A stretch of DNA of 64,000 bases from Populus alba (GCF_005239225.2 NC_133301.1:12896318-12960317); one strand, 5' to 3'. Positions 25,134-38,365 are shown, numbered from the stretch's first letter. Numbers and translations are program-made. The notes: generated by a model not told the origin, from the sequence alone.

Positions 25134-26064
25134 TGAGCAGGCATAGTAATGGAGAAAAGGGAACTCTTGGAATCTTTTAGCCTTTGTTGCATTTCTCAGC
25201 CAACAGGAGCGTAGCAACATAAACCTTAAAAACGACATAAATAAGGTTGAAAGATAAAGGGGACCCTTTCACTTGAGCGCTGGGAAGAAAGCTGCTCTCA
25301 AAGGGATTAGATGGAGACCAACCAAATTGATGGAAAAAGGAGGTGCAAAATCATCATGTGTTTGAATTCCCATTAGTATTTGATTTTTTTTTTTAATATT
25401 AATATAAAAAAAGTTGGTAAAATTATAACATAGTTTATACAATTAAAAAACACAACATTCATAACTCGTCACCGTTCAAAATAACATCTAAAAAATCAAT
25501 AAAATATACTGCATAATAAGAGAGAGAGAAAAGAAATAAAAAAATAAACCTCAAAAATATTATACTAAAACTTGATAATAACATTAATGATATCTTATAG
25601 AAATAAATTCAACTTTCAAACACGAAATTGAATCTTTCGATCAAACTTTATGAAAAAGAAGTTCAAATTCTTTACGTAAGTGGATATACCATGTACATGT
25701 AATTATCTTATCACTTTCTTAATCAATTATGTTATTACTTCTTTTTACATTCTCAAAAGAAGAAGAAAAGGTCCTTCTACGAAAGTAATAGTTACTCTTG
25801 ACCTGTGAAAGATTTGATTATTTTAATGTAAGAGTTTTGTCTTTAAAATTATACAAGAAAAAGTGATTATTTTTTTCAGGTTGAAGTGAAAAATATATCT
25901 TTAAAATCGCTAAAAAAAATTTTAATTTTAATTGACGTGAAAGCTAATATCGGATTAAAAAAATGTATAATATTGTGGAAACCACTGTCAAATACAAAAA
26001 TAAAAATAAAAAATAAAAATTGCAACTAGATTAATAGCTCTACTTGTTTATCAAATCTTGCTAC
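25132..26064. other. AT-rich intergenic DNA, nothing recognised
   Basis: No open frame, RNA gene or clear repeat was recognised in this stretch. Confidence 0.5.
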
Positions 26065-26272
26065 TAATTAATTACATTTTTTTTTTTTTTTGGATTCGAG
26101 GAAACCCCACTCTCCGGAAAGCGTACTTTGTGGGCCCAGATAAGCGAGTAAAACCCTGGCTGTTCCAGGCTCTTACAAAAAGTGCACGCCCTGACTCGAA
26201 CTCAAGACCTGCTATGCAGATCTCAAGCCCTTTGCCATCACGCTACACCCCTTGGGGACCTAATTAATTACA
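26065..26272 (-). mobile_element. Complete tRNA-derived SINE with 12-bp target-site duplication
   Basis: On the minus strand the element runs from 26260 to 26077, about 184 bp. Its head GGGGTGTAGCGTGATGGCAA carries an RNA polymerase III A box (TAGCGTGATGG). The B box (GAGTTCGAGTC) lies about 35 bp downstream. A tRNA-unrelated body follows and it ends in a poly-A tail (the T run at 26077-26090). The identical 12-mer TAATTAATTACA flanks it at 26065-26076 and 26261-26272. Two pol III boxes, an A tail and a perfect duplication are the hallmarks of a recent SINE insertion. It may belong to a Salicaceae SINE family; the subfamily is not determined. Confidence 0.9.
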
Positions 26273-26524
26273 CGTGTATGAATTATTCTCAAAATCTTTG
26301 AGAGCAACAATGCATATATGTTAAACATGTCATGGAAAATCAAATTATTGTTTTAGATAAGAAGTCAAGCCTTCGAAAATCGTTAACAGTTTTGGCCTTA
26401 ATTTGTGTTATCTCTCGTCTGATTAATCCAATTGTTTTAAATATGCTCTTTCTTAAAGGAGAAAGGGGAAAAAAATTTGTCCAATTAATTACCAGATGTG
26501 GCTTCTTATTAATTTTTTAGTTTA

Positions 26525-26665
26525 ATATTTTTTTTTATCAATATGAGTGTTCGAGTAAGCTTGCGCGGATCTTGATTAATCATATGAACTCTGAAGTTAA
26601 CGACTATATAAGCCTTTAATAGCTATTATATTAGTAATTATATGACTCGAATTTGTAATTACAAA
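26525..26665 (+). repeat. Dispersed repeat family R1, copy
   Basis: This is the least decayed copy in the window: AATATGAGTGTTCGAGTAAG, CTTGCGCGGATCTTGATTAA, CTGAAGTTAACGACTATATA and TTAGTAATTATATGACTCGA in that order, preceded by a T run. Confidence 0.6.
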
Positions 26666-26989
26666 AAAAATAAACTTTTTAGTCCTGAGTTTTTACATTA
26701 AATTACATATTAGATGGTTTGCTCAATATTAATTATAACCTTCCATTAACAATGATGTTTACATTAAATTTCTTTAATTTGCACTCTCTCTCCCTCTATT
26801 TTTCCAAATTGCAATGTGATTGATGAGCTTGTATTGCCTGTCAACTTCACTAATCGACATAGAAAACACTTGTTGATATTGTGTATTCTTACACGTCTTT
26901 TGAATCCATCATCATAGAAAGAAATACCGATTACGTATTATCACTAGACTCCACCTGACAAATCATTCTGGATCTAGTCTGGATTTAAC

Positions 26990-27605
26990 TTTTAAAAAAT
27001 CATTTGAAAATTAGTTTGATGTGATGTAGTAAAAAGCATGAGTAATCTATCCATCTAAAAATTATTGACTTTTTATTTTTTTTTATTTTTATTTTTTTTT
27101 AAAAAATTTATTCTTTTTTTTTTTTTTAAGAAAATAAAAAATTCAAATCAACCAAAACAAGCACACTTGACATGTAACTCAGTTCTTGCATGATTTTTAC
27201 CCTATATTAAATTTAATAACTATTATAACAAGATCATATAACCCATCAAGTGCACAATCTAAAATATAAGATTTAGAGACTGTTTGTTTGTTATTGTGGT
27301 ATTTATATTTTTTAAATTTTAAAAAAACCATTTGAAAATTATTTTGATATGATCTAGTAACAAACATGAGTTGATCCATCCCATTAAATTTGTTGACTTT
27401 TTATTTATATTTTTTTTTCAAAAGGACCCTTTTTTTAAAAAAATTAAGTAACTCAAATCAACTCGAGTTAGTGCACTTGACATGTGATTCAGGCCTTACA
27501 TGGAAATTTACCCCTATATTAAATTTAATAACTATTATAATAAGTTCATGCAACCAACAATGCACAATTCTAAAATATCAAATTTAGAGACTGTTTGTTT
27601 GTTAC
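26990..27605. repeat. Direct duplication, period about 311 bp
   Basis: The two copies (about 26990-27297 and 27305-27605) share CATTTGAAAATTA, CACTTGACATGT, CCTATATTAAATTTAATAAC and TTTAGAGACTGTTTGTTTGT in order. The last phrase ends at 27280 in copy 1 and 27591 in copy 2. Confidence 0.75.
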
Positions 27606-27699
27606 GATGGTAACTTATGTTTCTTATCCCTCTGCCAAAAAAACAAAAAAACAATTTGGTTGGCCAAACAATTTATATTTTTTTGTAATTAAGCTCCAT

Positions 27700-27880
27700 G
27701 CATAATTGCGTTTGGAACATTGTAGAAGTGAAAACAACTTGTTTTTTATTTATTTATTTATTTTACATAAAATAATTCATCTCACAATAATTTTAATCAA
27801 AAATATATTTTTTAAAACAATAATCTTAAACCTACATATATTTTTAAAATCGCAGCTATAAAAACAACCCCATTACAGAA
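27700..27880. repeat. MITE-like AT-rich dispersed repeat, copy 6 (divergent)
   Basis: GCGTTTGGAACATTGTAG leads into T-rich then A-rich blocks and ends AATCGCAGCTATAAAAACAA. The layout resembles the other copies but the core is poorly kept. Confidence 0.3.
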
Positions 27881-28100
27881 TACAATAATTAAACATGTCT
27901 GCAGAATTTTGAATACACGTGAAACCTTGTGAAAAGCAGGGTGCCTTTCTGAAAGTCAGCACGCTGAAACTATTTCCTTAACTGTCAAGCTGGTCAATAG
28001 CAATAAACTAATTGAAAAAACTGCTGTACATTAGCAAACAATGGTTGTGTTTAAGCAAAAATCACTACAGCAGCTCCTGCTCAGATAAAAAAAAAAAAAT

Positions 28101-28445
28101 TACTCCTTAATTATGACAAAAGGCAAGTGGGGCTGCATTAGCCATGTGACTATTGTGTTTGCTTTTCCAACCTCATCTAGATGGTCCAATAATAATAGTT
28201 TAAAATTAATTTTTTTTTTTATAATTTTAGATTTGAATTTTATGGTTATTAATATGATGATTATTAAAAATTTATATGATTGTTAATTTTAGAATTTATG
28301 GAATTAAGTCGAGATACACGTAAGATAGCCAAACACCTAGATTAATTAAAAAAATAAAAAAAAATATGTTACTCCTTAATTATGACAAAGGGCAAGTAGG
28401 GCTGCACTAGCCATGTGCCTATTGTGTTTGCTTTCCCAACATCTC
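28101..28445. repeat. Direct duplication, period about 269 bp, around an R1 copy
   Basis: TACTCCTTAATTATGACAAA, GGGCTGCA(T/C)TAGCCATGTG and TATTGTGTTTGCTTT occur at about 28101-28172 and 28370-28440. A minus-strand R1 copy fills about 28205-28345 between them. Confidence 0.75.
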
Positions 28446-28882
28446 ATTCAATCTTTTTGATAGTCTTTTGTTTATTTCTTAGGATAAAGATTTTTGTTGG
28501 AAATTGTCAAAACAATAATTGCTGCATCATCATAGAATACTTGTACCTATTTACTTGTATTATCTATAATCTAAATATGTGGGCCAATATACAATCTTAA
28601 GAATATTGATTTTTATATATATAACAAAAATAATTCAAAGCTTGATTCCTCTAAGAGAGAGGGAAAGGAAGCATATAACCAAGCTCTAATATTTCTTAGA
28701 ATAAGGATGTTCATTGTATTATTGTTGCTATTAATTAATTTTGTATATTATAAGGTTGTTTTTTTTTTATTTGACAATTATAAAAAAGACATAAAAATAT
28801 TTGGTCAAAGGGATAAAAAAAAGATTTTAAAAAAGATAATTTTAATTTTAAAAAAGAAAGACGTCATTTTTATTTTCACTAA

Positions 28883-28945
<63 letters not shown>
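28883..28945. repeat. (CT)n(AT)n compound microsatellite
   Basis: A CT run passes directly into a TA run. Confidence 0.9.
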
Positions 28946-28947
<2 letters not shown>

Positions 28948-30578
28948 TTTCCACTTTTCATTTTTTCATTTTGTATCTCTGCCTCGGCAGTAGGAATTTG
29001 TATTACAAGGGCTTTTTCTTGGCTCCCAAAACCTCAATTAAAAAAAGAAAAGAAAGTTTGTATTTATTTATTTAACCTCTGAGTGGAGGGAGGAGGGCCT
29101 TATGAGATGGTTAAAATCTCAAAGAAAATGAGCATACATCAAATAATTATTTATGGGACAGGCCTTTAATAAAAGGTATGAATCTCCCTGATGCAGTCAG
29201 TTCATGGCACACTTGCCACATTTGCTTCAACCCCTTTCCTTGCTTGATAATCTGAAGAAGATATAAGAAAAGTTTGACCATTTCTTTGGCCATGAAACTA
29301 GAGAGCACGTTGAAATTTGCCCAAGGCTTAACAGAAGAATCGAAGAGAGTCTGTATTGAGCCCGCCCTGGCTAGCAGATGGTTCCACTGTTTGAGGATGG
29401 CCCTTGTAATTTGGGCAAAACAAGATTGACCAGAAAAACACAGAAAGTAAACCTATCTGGGTTTGGAAGCATTTGGTCTGGTAAGATGTTGGGCCAAATT
29501 TATAAGTTATGAAGGACACTATCTTGTGGGGGTTTGAGCCCTCCTGGAACTTGAACTTGAGCCTTGGATGCTTGTTCCTAGAACTGACAAGGAGGAGAAA
29601 GAACTTCTTGTCGTTGATTTTGATCAGGCTGGTTCCTTGAATATTTTCTTTTCCCTGCTTCAATTTGCAACCACAGGCTACTATTCTAGATGTTTTTGTA
29701 GCAATTAAGGGTTAGTTTTGCTTGTATTAATACAATAATCAATGTAACAGCTGTTCTGTTCTTGAAGGCAACCTGGAGTCGTTAAGAGCGATGCATTTCA
29801 GATCCTCTCAACTTGCGCTTTGTGTTCCTTGAAACCAGCTCGAGCCACTACTTCGTTAGATTTCATGATTTGAAGAACGTGCACTTAAATTCGTCTAAGA
29901 AACAAACTAAATCTCGATTAAAATGTAAATTAATTCAAAAAGAACTCAGCTTCCGGCAATATCTGTGTATGCCAAAGCTTTTACTCCCCATGTTCCTCAC
30001 CACAATCACCTAGCACTAGCAACGGCAACACTACAAGCCCAGGAACTTCAGGGCTCGATTCATTGCCATTGCAAAGAAATATGGATGCCCTTCGCTGCAA
30101 GAGTGTGTGTCTAAAGCGTTTTGCAAGGACTTTGGGCACTTGTACACAAGGAAGATGCTACCTCTGATGTTTATATGTTATAGGTGCAGAGACTTGCAAT
30201 TGAAGACAGAACAGGTCAGTGATCGAGTTAAAACAAAACTAACCCGTGTATTTGATTCTCTGGATAGTTGTTACAAAAACCAGCTGTTATATTTTACAAG
30301 AAAACCCAGACCAAGCACATTTCTCATGATTTTTCTGACAGAATACTTTGACACAGCACTTATGAATAGTTACAAAAACTTGATACCTGTAAATGGCTAC
30401 CTGAACAGGATCTGCAACAAACAAAGTATATTTCCTATTAATTCCTGATCTTTAGAAACATACTGGCAATAACATGCTTGGCCACCAATTGCAAGTCCAT
30501 GAAGCAAGCATATCCAATCTCGGAACGGATTCCTCTTGTAATAAAACTACCTGATTTGATGAACAGAAATTCAACTGG
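28946..30578. other. Region downstream of the ABHD17-like gene; no gene recognised
   Basis: Moderately open frames exist on both strands (minus 29663-29328, plus 30107-30448) and base composition is more balanced than in the DNA to the left. None shows a motif I can name. The plus-strand phrase around 30050-30160 (..AIAKKYGCPSLQECVSKAF) looks protein-like but is isolated. It may include the 3' UTR of the minus-strand hydrolase gene and remnants of an older gene. Confidence 0.3.
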
Positions 30579-33500
30579 CTACCTTATTCCAAATCTTAAG
30601 CACTTGTTGTGTTTGACTTCAATACTTGGGTTCTGTGTGAGTTGCTTTGTCGGTTTAACAATGGAGATTTTCTCCATCGCATTTATGAACTTTCGTAAGT
30701 GCTTGATATACTCAGGGTAAGTTTCCAGGTTGCAATGCCCACCACCTTTGACCCATAAGGGATCATATTTTTCCTTGGCAAGTTCCCACAGGCGCTTTCC
30801 ATGGGATAAATCAACAATATCATCATTTGTTCCCTGCAAAGGCTCAACAGCAAATATCATCCATAATAGCAGCAAAAATTTGCTAATTGAAGCTGAAACC
30901 AATAATAACGATCAACAGTACATAAAATATTCACAGATGATCCAACCATATCATCAGCAAGAAATGGTATCTGGTACTGAAAGATAAACAAAATAAATAA
31001 TGTGGCATAGCGGTAATGCTTGTAAACTTGGCTGAGGAAGTTGTTAATGGCATCGACTAATGAAAGAAAATAATAGACGGCATTCATTCTAATTTCAATT
31101 GGTTTGAACCCTGTGCTATGAGCAGTATCATTCCAGAGAAGGTCATTGAACATAACCAACTTCTTCATCTAACATGTCCTGTCAACTGGCAAAGGCACCT
31201 AGTAAGAGAGATTTTAGGACAAAAGTCCTAAGAACCCCCATGTATCTTGGGTTGGGTTCATCTCAATTCCCTGAATAAGCATATTTCAGCGTCTTACACT
31301 AAAATTCATTGGCTTCAAGTGTAGATTTACTCATGTACGGATCAATGGCAACAATAGCTACAGTCATCCATTAAAAAATAATTATCAGCAGCTTTTACAA
31401 AACAAACTGTGGTAGTGGTCAAAACCAAATCATTTTTAAACGCTCATCGTATTTTTCTTTAACTTCCAAAATTCATTCCCAATTCCTGAAACCAAGCACA
31501 GTTTCTAGTCGTTTAAAGCCTAAATTTCTTTCTTAGTGTTTCCAGTTTTGTCAAGATCTGCCATTCTTCAAACAGAAACTAGCTCTCTGTGCTCTGGCTA
31601 TATATAAAATGAACATTAAACAGCTTGCAAATTTTTTTTTCAGTCACTGGAAGTCTGGAAAGGGAAAGTAGAAAAATGTACAAAATTTCTCGACAGTAAG
31701 AAAATACTGGAAAAAAAATTACAGTAATGCCATGTGGTCTTATCATGAGAAGTAACTAAGCAAAAGTTTGGACACTTCTTAGTCCATGCGTTTTTCATGA
31801 TCAGAATTACATGCAAATGGAAAAAAAATTATGTGGAAACAAAGTGAAGAAGCTGGACAAGGTGGCCAAAATAGTAAAAGAGAGAGACTTACATGGATAA
31901 CCAGAACAGGGCAGCTGACAAGACGTATTTTGTCTATATTCTGCACAGATTAGATACAGAATCTTCAGTACAAAACTAATATGATTTCTATCCAACAAAC
32001 AAGAGATGAAATGATACCCAAAGCTAAAGTTACCTTGTAAATGTCAAACCAAAATGTCATCTTGACAGGACACAAGACCCTTATGCCTGAAAGAATTGCA
32101 CTATGAAGAACGACGCCTCTCAACTTCTGTAAACGAGAAGCCAAGTGCAGGGTAGGACCACTTCCAACAGATTGGCCATACAAGATCAAGTCTTCCTGCT
32201 TTATTCCGTAATCCTTCTTCAAACAATTGTACACAGCCTCGATGTCATAGTATGTGTTGAACTCAGATGGCTGATACAAATGCAGATAAACAATTAATCA
32301 GGCAAGACAGTATGAGAGAGATAAAAAAAAAGTTGGACGACTAATATTAGATGCTGTTTTCTAGTTAAAAATTAGCCTTTTCAGGAAAATTCTGGGCAAC
32401 TCAACGTTTGATTCAAGAAACAAAAAAAAAAAAGAACAACAAATGCATATGAACTTGTGGATTTTCTTCACCTTGCCAGAAGATGCTCCATATCCTGAAT
32501 AGTCATAGCTGCAAAAATAACAAAACACAAAATAAGTAATGAAGCAAAAGTTCACAAGTTCAATTGTAAGCATGCAATCAGCAGAGCTATTTCATAAAAA
32601 AACATTTGTATCCTGAAAGCACACCAATGTTACTGCAAGTAAAATTAATGTCCTACATATCCCTCATGGCATGCACCCAAAACCAAATACACAGAACAAA
32701 ATCAAGGAAATTTCAAGCTAAATTATAACAAGTCAAGACAAAAAAGGTCCATGTTAATGAGAATTGATGCCATAGTGACAACTCAAACCCTACAAATTCC
32801 AGCAAGATCATGACAAAAGCTGGAAATATCTTTTTGGGATAGTACTTAAATCAGAAAAGTGGAGCTATAGTTTCTTATCTGTCTGTGTCAAGTCCATTTA
32901 GATTTCTTGCAAGGTCACAAAAGAGAAAATGAAAATGCACATAATGATTACAAAGACAGCAACTTTCACAGACTGACACATGGTATTATCCTTCATTAAT
33001 AAAATTCACAGATGACATAGCTCCAAACATGCAAAGACAAGGAACACCTCATAACAAGAAGAGAGAAAAGGTCTAAATGGCAAATCCACAATTCAAAGAC
33101 ACCGTTCTTTTTCAACAATGAAAGAAAAGGAAGGAAGGAAATCATAATATTAGCAAACGGGTGCTAAACTAATTGCGTAGACAGAAGACAAAGGGAAACT
33201 AGAAAAAGAAGGCAACAACAAAACCAAAAAACATAAGCAAACCACCTAAAGAAGCCCAGAAAGACTAAAATCCACAAAACGATATTCTTATTTAATCAAT
33301 CACCAGAAAGGATACCATCAAATAAGAAAATTCATATATGTTTAATCAATCATCAAAGAAGAATAAATAAACATAAACAAATAATAGAAACGAAACTAGG
33401 ATCTGAAAGAGAGCACTAAATTTCAAGAAAATCACGAAACCCCAAGAAAAAAAAGTACTGAATCAATAGTCAAAACAACCACAAAAAATTAAGACAAGCC

Positions 33501-33847
33501 TGAAAACAAATCCAAAGAAGAAAAAAAGCCATACCCACCAAAACATACCTCATAATATTGACTCTCAAATGAGCTCTAAGCTCAATGAAAAGCTCATGCA
33601 TTTGTCCAAGGTCAGCAGCATTTCCATGAGAGTACAAAACTGTAAATCTTGCAAAAGGGTGTTTCCAAAACGTGGCCACAATCTTGTTCCCAGGTTTAGT
33701 TTCCAACAAATGAACCTCCATGTTCTTGTCGGCAGTTACACCTGGTAACACCAGCCTCCCATCACTCTCTCTAAACACATCATACGTTGGAGGGTCTGGC
33801 GGGAAAAAAGCAAATTTTGCTGCCACACTTGACGTTACATTTCCCAT
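30579..33847 (-). CDS. ABHD17-like alpha/beta serine hydrolase (291 aa)
   Basis: Exons on the minus strand: 33847-33549, 32508-32472, 32270-32034, 31940-31893 and 30833-30579. All are GT-AG and sum to 876 nt. The fold is an alpha/beta hydrolase of the ABHD17 (FAM108) group, whose animal members remove palmitate from membrane proteins; the plant substrate is unknown. Visible catalytic parts are the oxyanion-loop motif [23 protein letters not shown] encoded by the small second exon, the nucleophile elbow GQSVGSG with Ser146, the acid in [11 protein letters not shown] (D211 or D212) and His240 in GGGHCNLE. The protein starts MGNVTSS, a good N-myristoylation context, which would put it on membranes. 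The Cys cluster that animal ABHD17 uses for palmitoylation is not seen at the N-terminus. The start is the only Met upstream of the conserved [14 protein letters not shown]. The gene looks intact. Confidence 0.92.
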
Positions 33848-34164
33848 TTATGTCAGCACACCGTTGTACCTTCTTTGTACTCTTATATTTAAGAAAAGAC
33901 AATATAAAAACAAAGAGAGCAGAGCAGAAGAAAAGAAAGCAAACGCAGTATAGATTTTATGATGACAAAAATGGGTGTGAGTTAATATTGTCTTGGTGAT
34001 TAAAAGAGGTTAAAGTTTTGAACTTTTTGTTTTTTTAGTCATGGTGTTTACAGGTTAATGTGAAGGGATCCGATCTAAGAGGGTGAGCTGCTGGTGGTGG
34101 TGGAGGGGGAGGGAACAGAAACCTATAAAAATGAATAATAAGGATTTTGAGGGAACATAACATG

Positions 34165-34233
34165 AGAGAGAGAGAGAGATGTTTCTTTGTTTGGTTAATG
34201 TAGTTTAGTTATTGATGATGATGATGATGATGA
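34165..34233. repeat. (GA)n and (GAT)n runs upstream of the hydrolase gene
   Basis: A GA run at about 34165-34180 and a GAT run at about 34213-34233 lie about 320-390 bp upstream of the start codon, in the probable promoter. Confidence 0.8.
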
Positions 34234-37200
34234 ATGAGTCATTATCTGTGGGAGAACTTTCCTTTCTATTTTTGACTGGATGCCCCTTGTTTTGAGATGA
34301 TTTTACAGATGGACATTTCTGGCCTTTCGTTGTCTTCAGGTGAAGAACAATAATAAAAATATAATATAATTATACGAGTTTGATATTATAATAGATGATA
34401 TTTTTAAAAAACATATTAAAATATTTATTTTATTTTATTTTTTATATCAGGAAATTAAAATTATTAAAAAATATTCTTTTAAAATATACTCAAACATAAT
34501 TAAAAATAAACTATCAAACAAGCACTAAATCCACTTCATTGTAACATTACCATGATTACTCAAGTGAGCAGTAATCTCAATCCTAGCGTTTAATTATATA
34601 TATTTTTTATTTTAAAATATAAACAAATGCATTAAAACATTATCTCAAATTGATAATAAATTTGATTAAGGTTGATTATTAGATTTATTTTATATTTTTC
34701 TCTTTATTTATCTAATAAAATACATTTATTTATTCTATATCTGTCTTTTTTATCACGAGACACTAACCAAATATAAAAAAAATTGACATGTATTATAGTT
34801 TTTTTTTAATTATTATTTTCAAGTTTAATCCAAAATTTTATTAAGAAGATTTCAAGTTTAAATGCTTAGGTTGCAATATCCTTGACTTTGAATTTGAAAC
34901 CTTCCAATGACAATATTAAATCTTAATAAATACGTTGCTACATTGAAATTGAATATCTATTTTATTAAAATACGAACCAGAGATTCAATAAAAAACTCCA
35001 CAAATTCAAGTAGTCGCCAGCTTGAAATGAAGAATTGTCTCAAGATCTCCAATATAGTATTAGGATTCCATGTACGTACAGTATCGAAGTGCTTATGATT
35101 TCAGCATGGAGAACTAAGTCGTGTTTGGCTAACGAAATTGCCAATAATTGCATTAGTTATTCCATAACACTTGCGCATCTTGAGATTTCAAATTGGGTTT
35201 TTGAAGGTAGTGATTCGTTTTTTTAAGGTAGTTTTTATTTATTGTGATAGTGGTGAGTTTTTAAAAGTATTTTTTACTAGTTAATATATTAAAATAATAT
35301 TTTTTATTTTTTAAATTTATTTTTAAATTTCATATTAAAAGAGTAAAAAAAACATTAAAAAAAAATTAATTTAAGAACACGAGTATGCCGCAAAAACAAA
35401 TTGGAAGGCCAGTTCCGTCTTTTTAAAGAAGAAAGAGATACTTGTGGGAGACCGCCATTTATCCATAAAGGTCACCTAAAACAAGTGCCCTTAAAAGGAT
35501 TAAGAGCTCAAAATTGGAGAGGAAGGAGTATAAAAAATTAAAAATGGAAATGAGAGAGAGAAAAGTAAATCTAAAGCATGGCTGATGGACGGCTGAGATT
35601 TGGTCAAAGGCTGCTGGGGATATAGAGAGAGGTTGAGGGTCAGAAATTGTCAGAGTCAAACATTCCCTCCTTAGCTTTGCTTTACTCAGCCTGTGTATAT
35701 CTGCTTACAACATTTATGACAGTCAGTGATTCAGATTTTGTTTATTTTTATGTTTTAAAAATATTTTTAAATTTTTTATATATATTAATATTAAAAAATA
35801 ATTTTTAAAAAATAAAAAATATTATTTTAATTTATTTTTAAATAAAAAAACTTTTTAAAAATAATCACCGCTATACTTTGAAATATTTTTTTACTTTGTA
35901 TTTGTTATTATATATAATTTTTTTTCTTAGCTAAAATTTTAATAACAAGTTTTTATTGGGATTTTTAAAATAGTATGATATGTATTTATTAATTAAATAT
36001 TTTAAATTTACATTTCCCAAACATAGCCTTGATTTACCCCCTCTTTCCCCCCTGAATCCCACTCATTTCTATAACAACTGTCTTCTTTGCAGCATTCAAT
36101 GTTTAACCCTACACTTTACTAGCTCTTAGCTATCCTTAAAGCCTCCTTTAAGCTTTAATGGAGCCTTTAATGGCCAAAAGCTCAGTAGAGAATGGTGGAA
36201 ATGCAAGTTTTTGTGAGGATAATTGTCTGCTAGTCCTTGAGTTGGGAGTTGGGACCTCAGGTTTTAAGAAGGTGGGGGTGGAGGAGCTGAATTTTAAACC
36301 CTAAACCTTATAAATTAAAAGTGAAAAAAAAAAAAAAGGACATCAAATAATAAACATCTATGGAGAGAAGGTGAATCATAAAAGGGATAAAGATGATGTT
36401 TGTCAATTGCTTGAAGAATGCAAATTCCAATTCCAAAAAAGAGATTGAAGAACTTTGCTTGTGAGGAAGGATAGGTCATCTACAAACATATAAATTAATT
36501 TAGTTACATGATAGTAATAAAAATATTCTTTAACCAATTTTCATATACATCTCTATTTATTGCCTTCTCTTATTAGATTTTAAATATGTTACACACTTTC
36601 AAACTAATGTGTTTGTAATTTTTTTTAATTGTTTTGAAAATCTAAAACTTTTAAGTTTGGTTTTATTTTGTACAATTGAGATTGAATTATGTTTGTTAGC
36701 TAGAACTTTTAAGATTCTCAATTATTATCTATTTTTTTAATTAATTAAAAATTATGTTAAGATTGAATTTATAAATTATATTCAAATTTAAATAAATTTC
36801 AATTCAGTATGTTAAATCATTTTTAATGTAACACTAGCTATATGATTTGTACTCTATCGCAGGTGGGATAAAAAATAATCTAAGAAGAAAATAATGTTTA
36901 ATAGATGCAAGTGTTTTTTTTATTTAAAAAAAAAACAATATCGAATGAGAAATACTAATGCCTAATGATAAAAAAAAAAGGAAAAAAAAAAGTGATGTCA
37001 ACCCGTGTTAACTCTTAAAACCCATGTCCTGAATTATTTGATTGTAAGTACTAAACATGAAAAAAAATACAAAACCTAATTTTAACAAATCAAATGTTAA
37101 AAGATGAAAAAAAAAAACTATATAAAAAGATCCGAAAGAAAAAAAAACAATAATTAAAAGCCAAACAAATATTTGTAAACTCATTTGAGTTAATCCGTTA

Positions 37201-38240
37201 AATTTATAGGTTAAATTATGAATTCGATATTAAATTATGAAATTAAGATAATCTTACAAAATAAAAGAGGAAGAAAATCATAAAACTTATTCTAAAAAAA
37301 GAAAAAAAAAACCAAACATCTAGTAATGAAATCAAAAAGGGAAATAAGTGAAAACAAATGATACGACTAATTATCTAATTTCTTGCTTTTAAGGATATTG
37401 AATGAATTTTACTTTTTTTTTTAAAATAATACCATTATACCCGAAATCAAAATAAAAACAACAAATAAATCACGTAGAAAAAACCATTTTACCTCTAGAT
37501 TTAGCCTCCTTGGCCTAGTAATAAAAAATAAAATAGTCATTTCACTATCATTATCTACGATAATATTTCACCGTTACAGTGTTTTGTGTTGATATAATTC
37601 TTAAATTGATACAATACTTATAAATTAACCTGGTAAATCAAACCCCTTTTCAAGTTTTCAGATTGGATCTCATAATTGACAAGACACAAAGGCGACTACC
37701 AGCATCCAGCAGCCCCTTAGTTTATGAAGTAAACTGAATTAAATAGCTCCACCATAGCTTTTCTTCAAAGGTTCTCCAATTTTTTAAAACACTTCGGTCC
37801 AAAGGCAAATACTGGGTCAAAAAGAACACAGAATTCTTGGATTTTGGTGCCCTAAAAAAAAGAAAAGAAACCTAGGTCTTAAAAGATGACCAAAGAAAAA
37901 AAAAGAAAAAGAAGTAATATACTATTTGCACATAGAAAGACAATTGTTTAGAAATCTGCTGAAAAAACAAACTTTGCCCACAAAATTATACCAAGACCAG
38001 GTGATGTCCTGCGACTTCCTTCAATATCTCAGGATTTAATGCATGTTTGTAGAGCAAATGTGACCGAGTGCATGGGTTCTTAGCCCACAAATACATGATC
38101 AGCTAGCAGGCGTTATCTAGCCTCGGATAATTCTTGACGAGGCTCCGAAATATTGACTTGAAAATTCATTTCATAGGCAAAATCTGAGAGGTTAAAAAAC
38201 AGAGAAAGGCGCTTCCACTGTCTAATATAAAACATAATTT
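34234..38240. other. AT-rich intergenic DNA with MITE-like copies
   Basis: Three MITE-like AT repeats are recognisable: about 34375-34535 (ends TATCAAACAAGCACT), about 35195-35395 and about 35730-35885. The part at 36850-37560 carries decayed phrases of the type GTCAACCCGTGTTAACTC and GAGTTAATCCGTTAAAT, the family also seen at 6435-7260 and 61440-61880. No gene is seen. Confidence 0.5.
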
Positions 38241-38360
38241 TTTTTTATTATTATTAATATGAGTATCTCAGTCTGTTTATGCACACATCAACTAATCTTA
38301 CGAATCTTGAAATTAACAATTATATAAGTTTCTAATGACTTTGAAGGAATTCAAATTCAT
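38240..38360 (+). repeat. Dispersed repeat family R1, copy
   Basis: AATATGAGTATCTCAGTCTG, TTTATGCACACATCAACTAA and TTGAAATTAACAATTATATA occur in the family order, preceded by a T run. Confidence 0.6.
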
Positions 38361-38365
38361 AATTA

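Noticed and set aside
26058..26267. 69-aa open frame on the plus strand
   Set aside because: It is the reverse strand of the SINE.
30857..31168. 103-aa minus-strand frame inside the last intron of the hydrolase gene
   Set aside because: It lies within a well-supported intron, has no acceptor and donor in phase and no recognisable motif.
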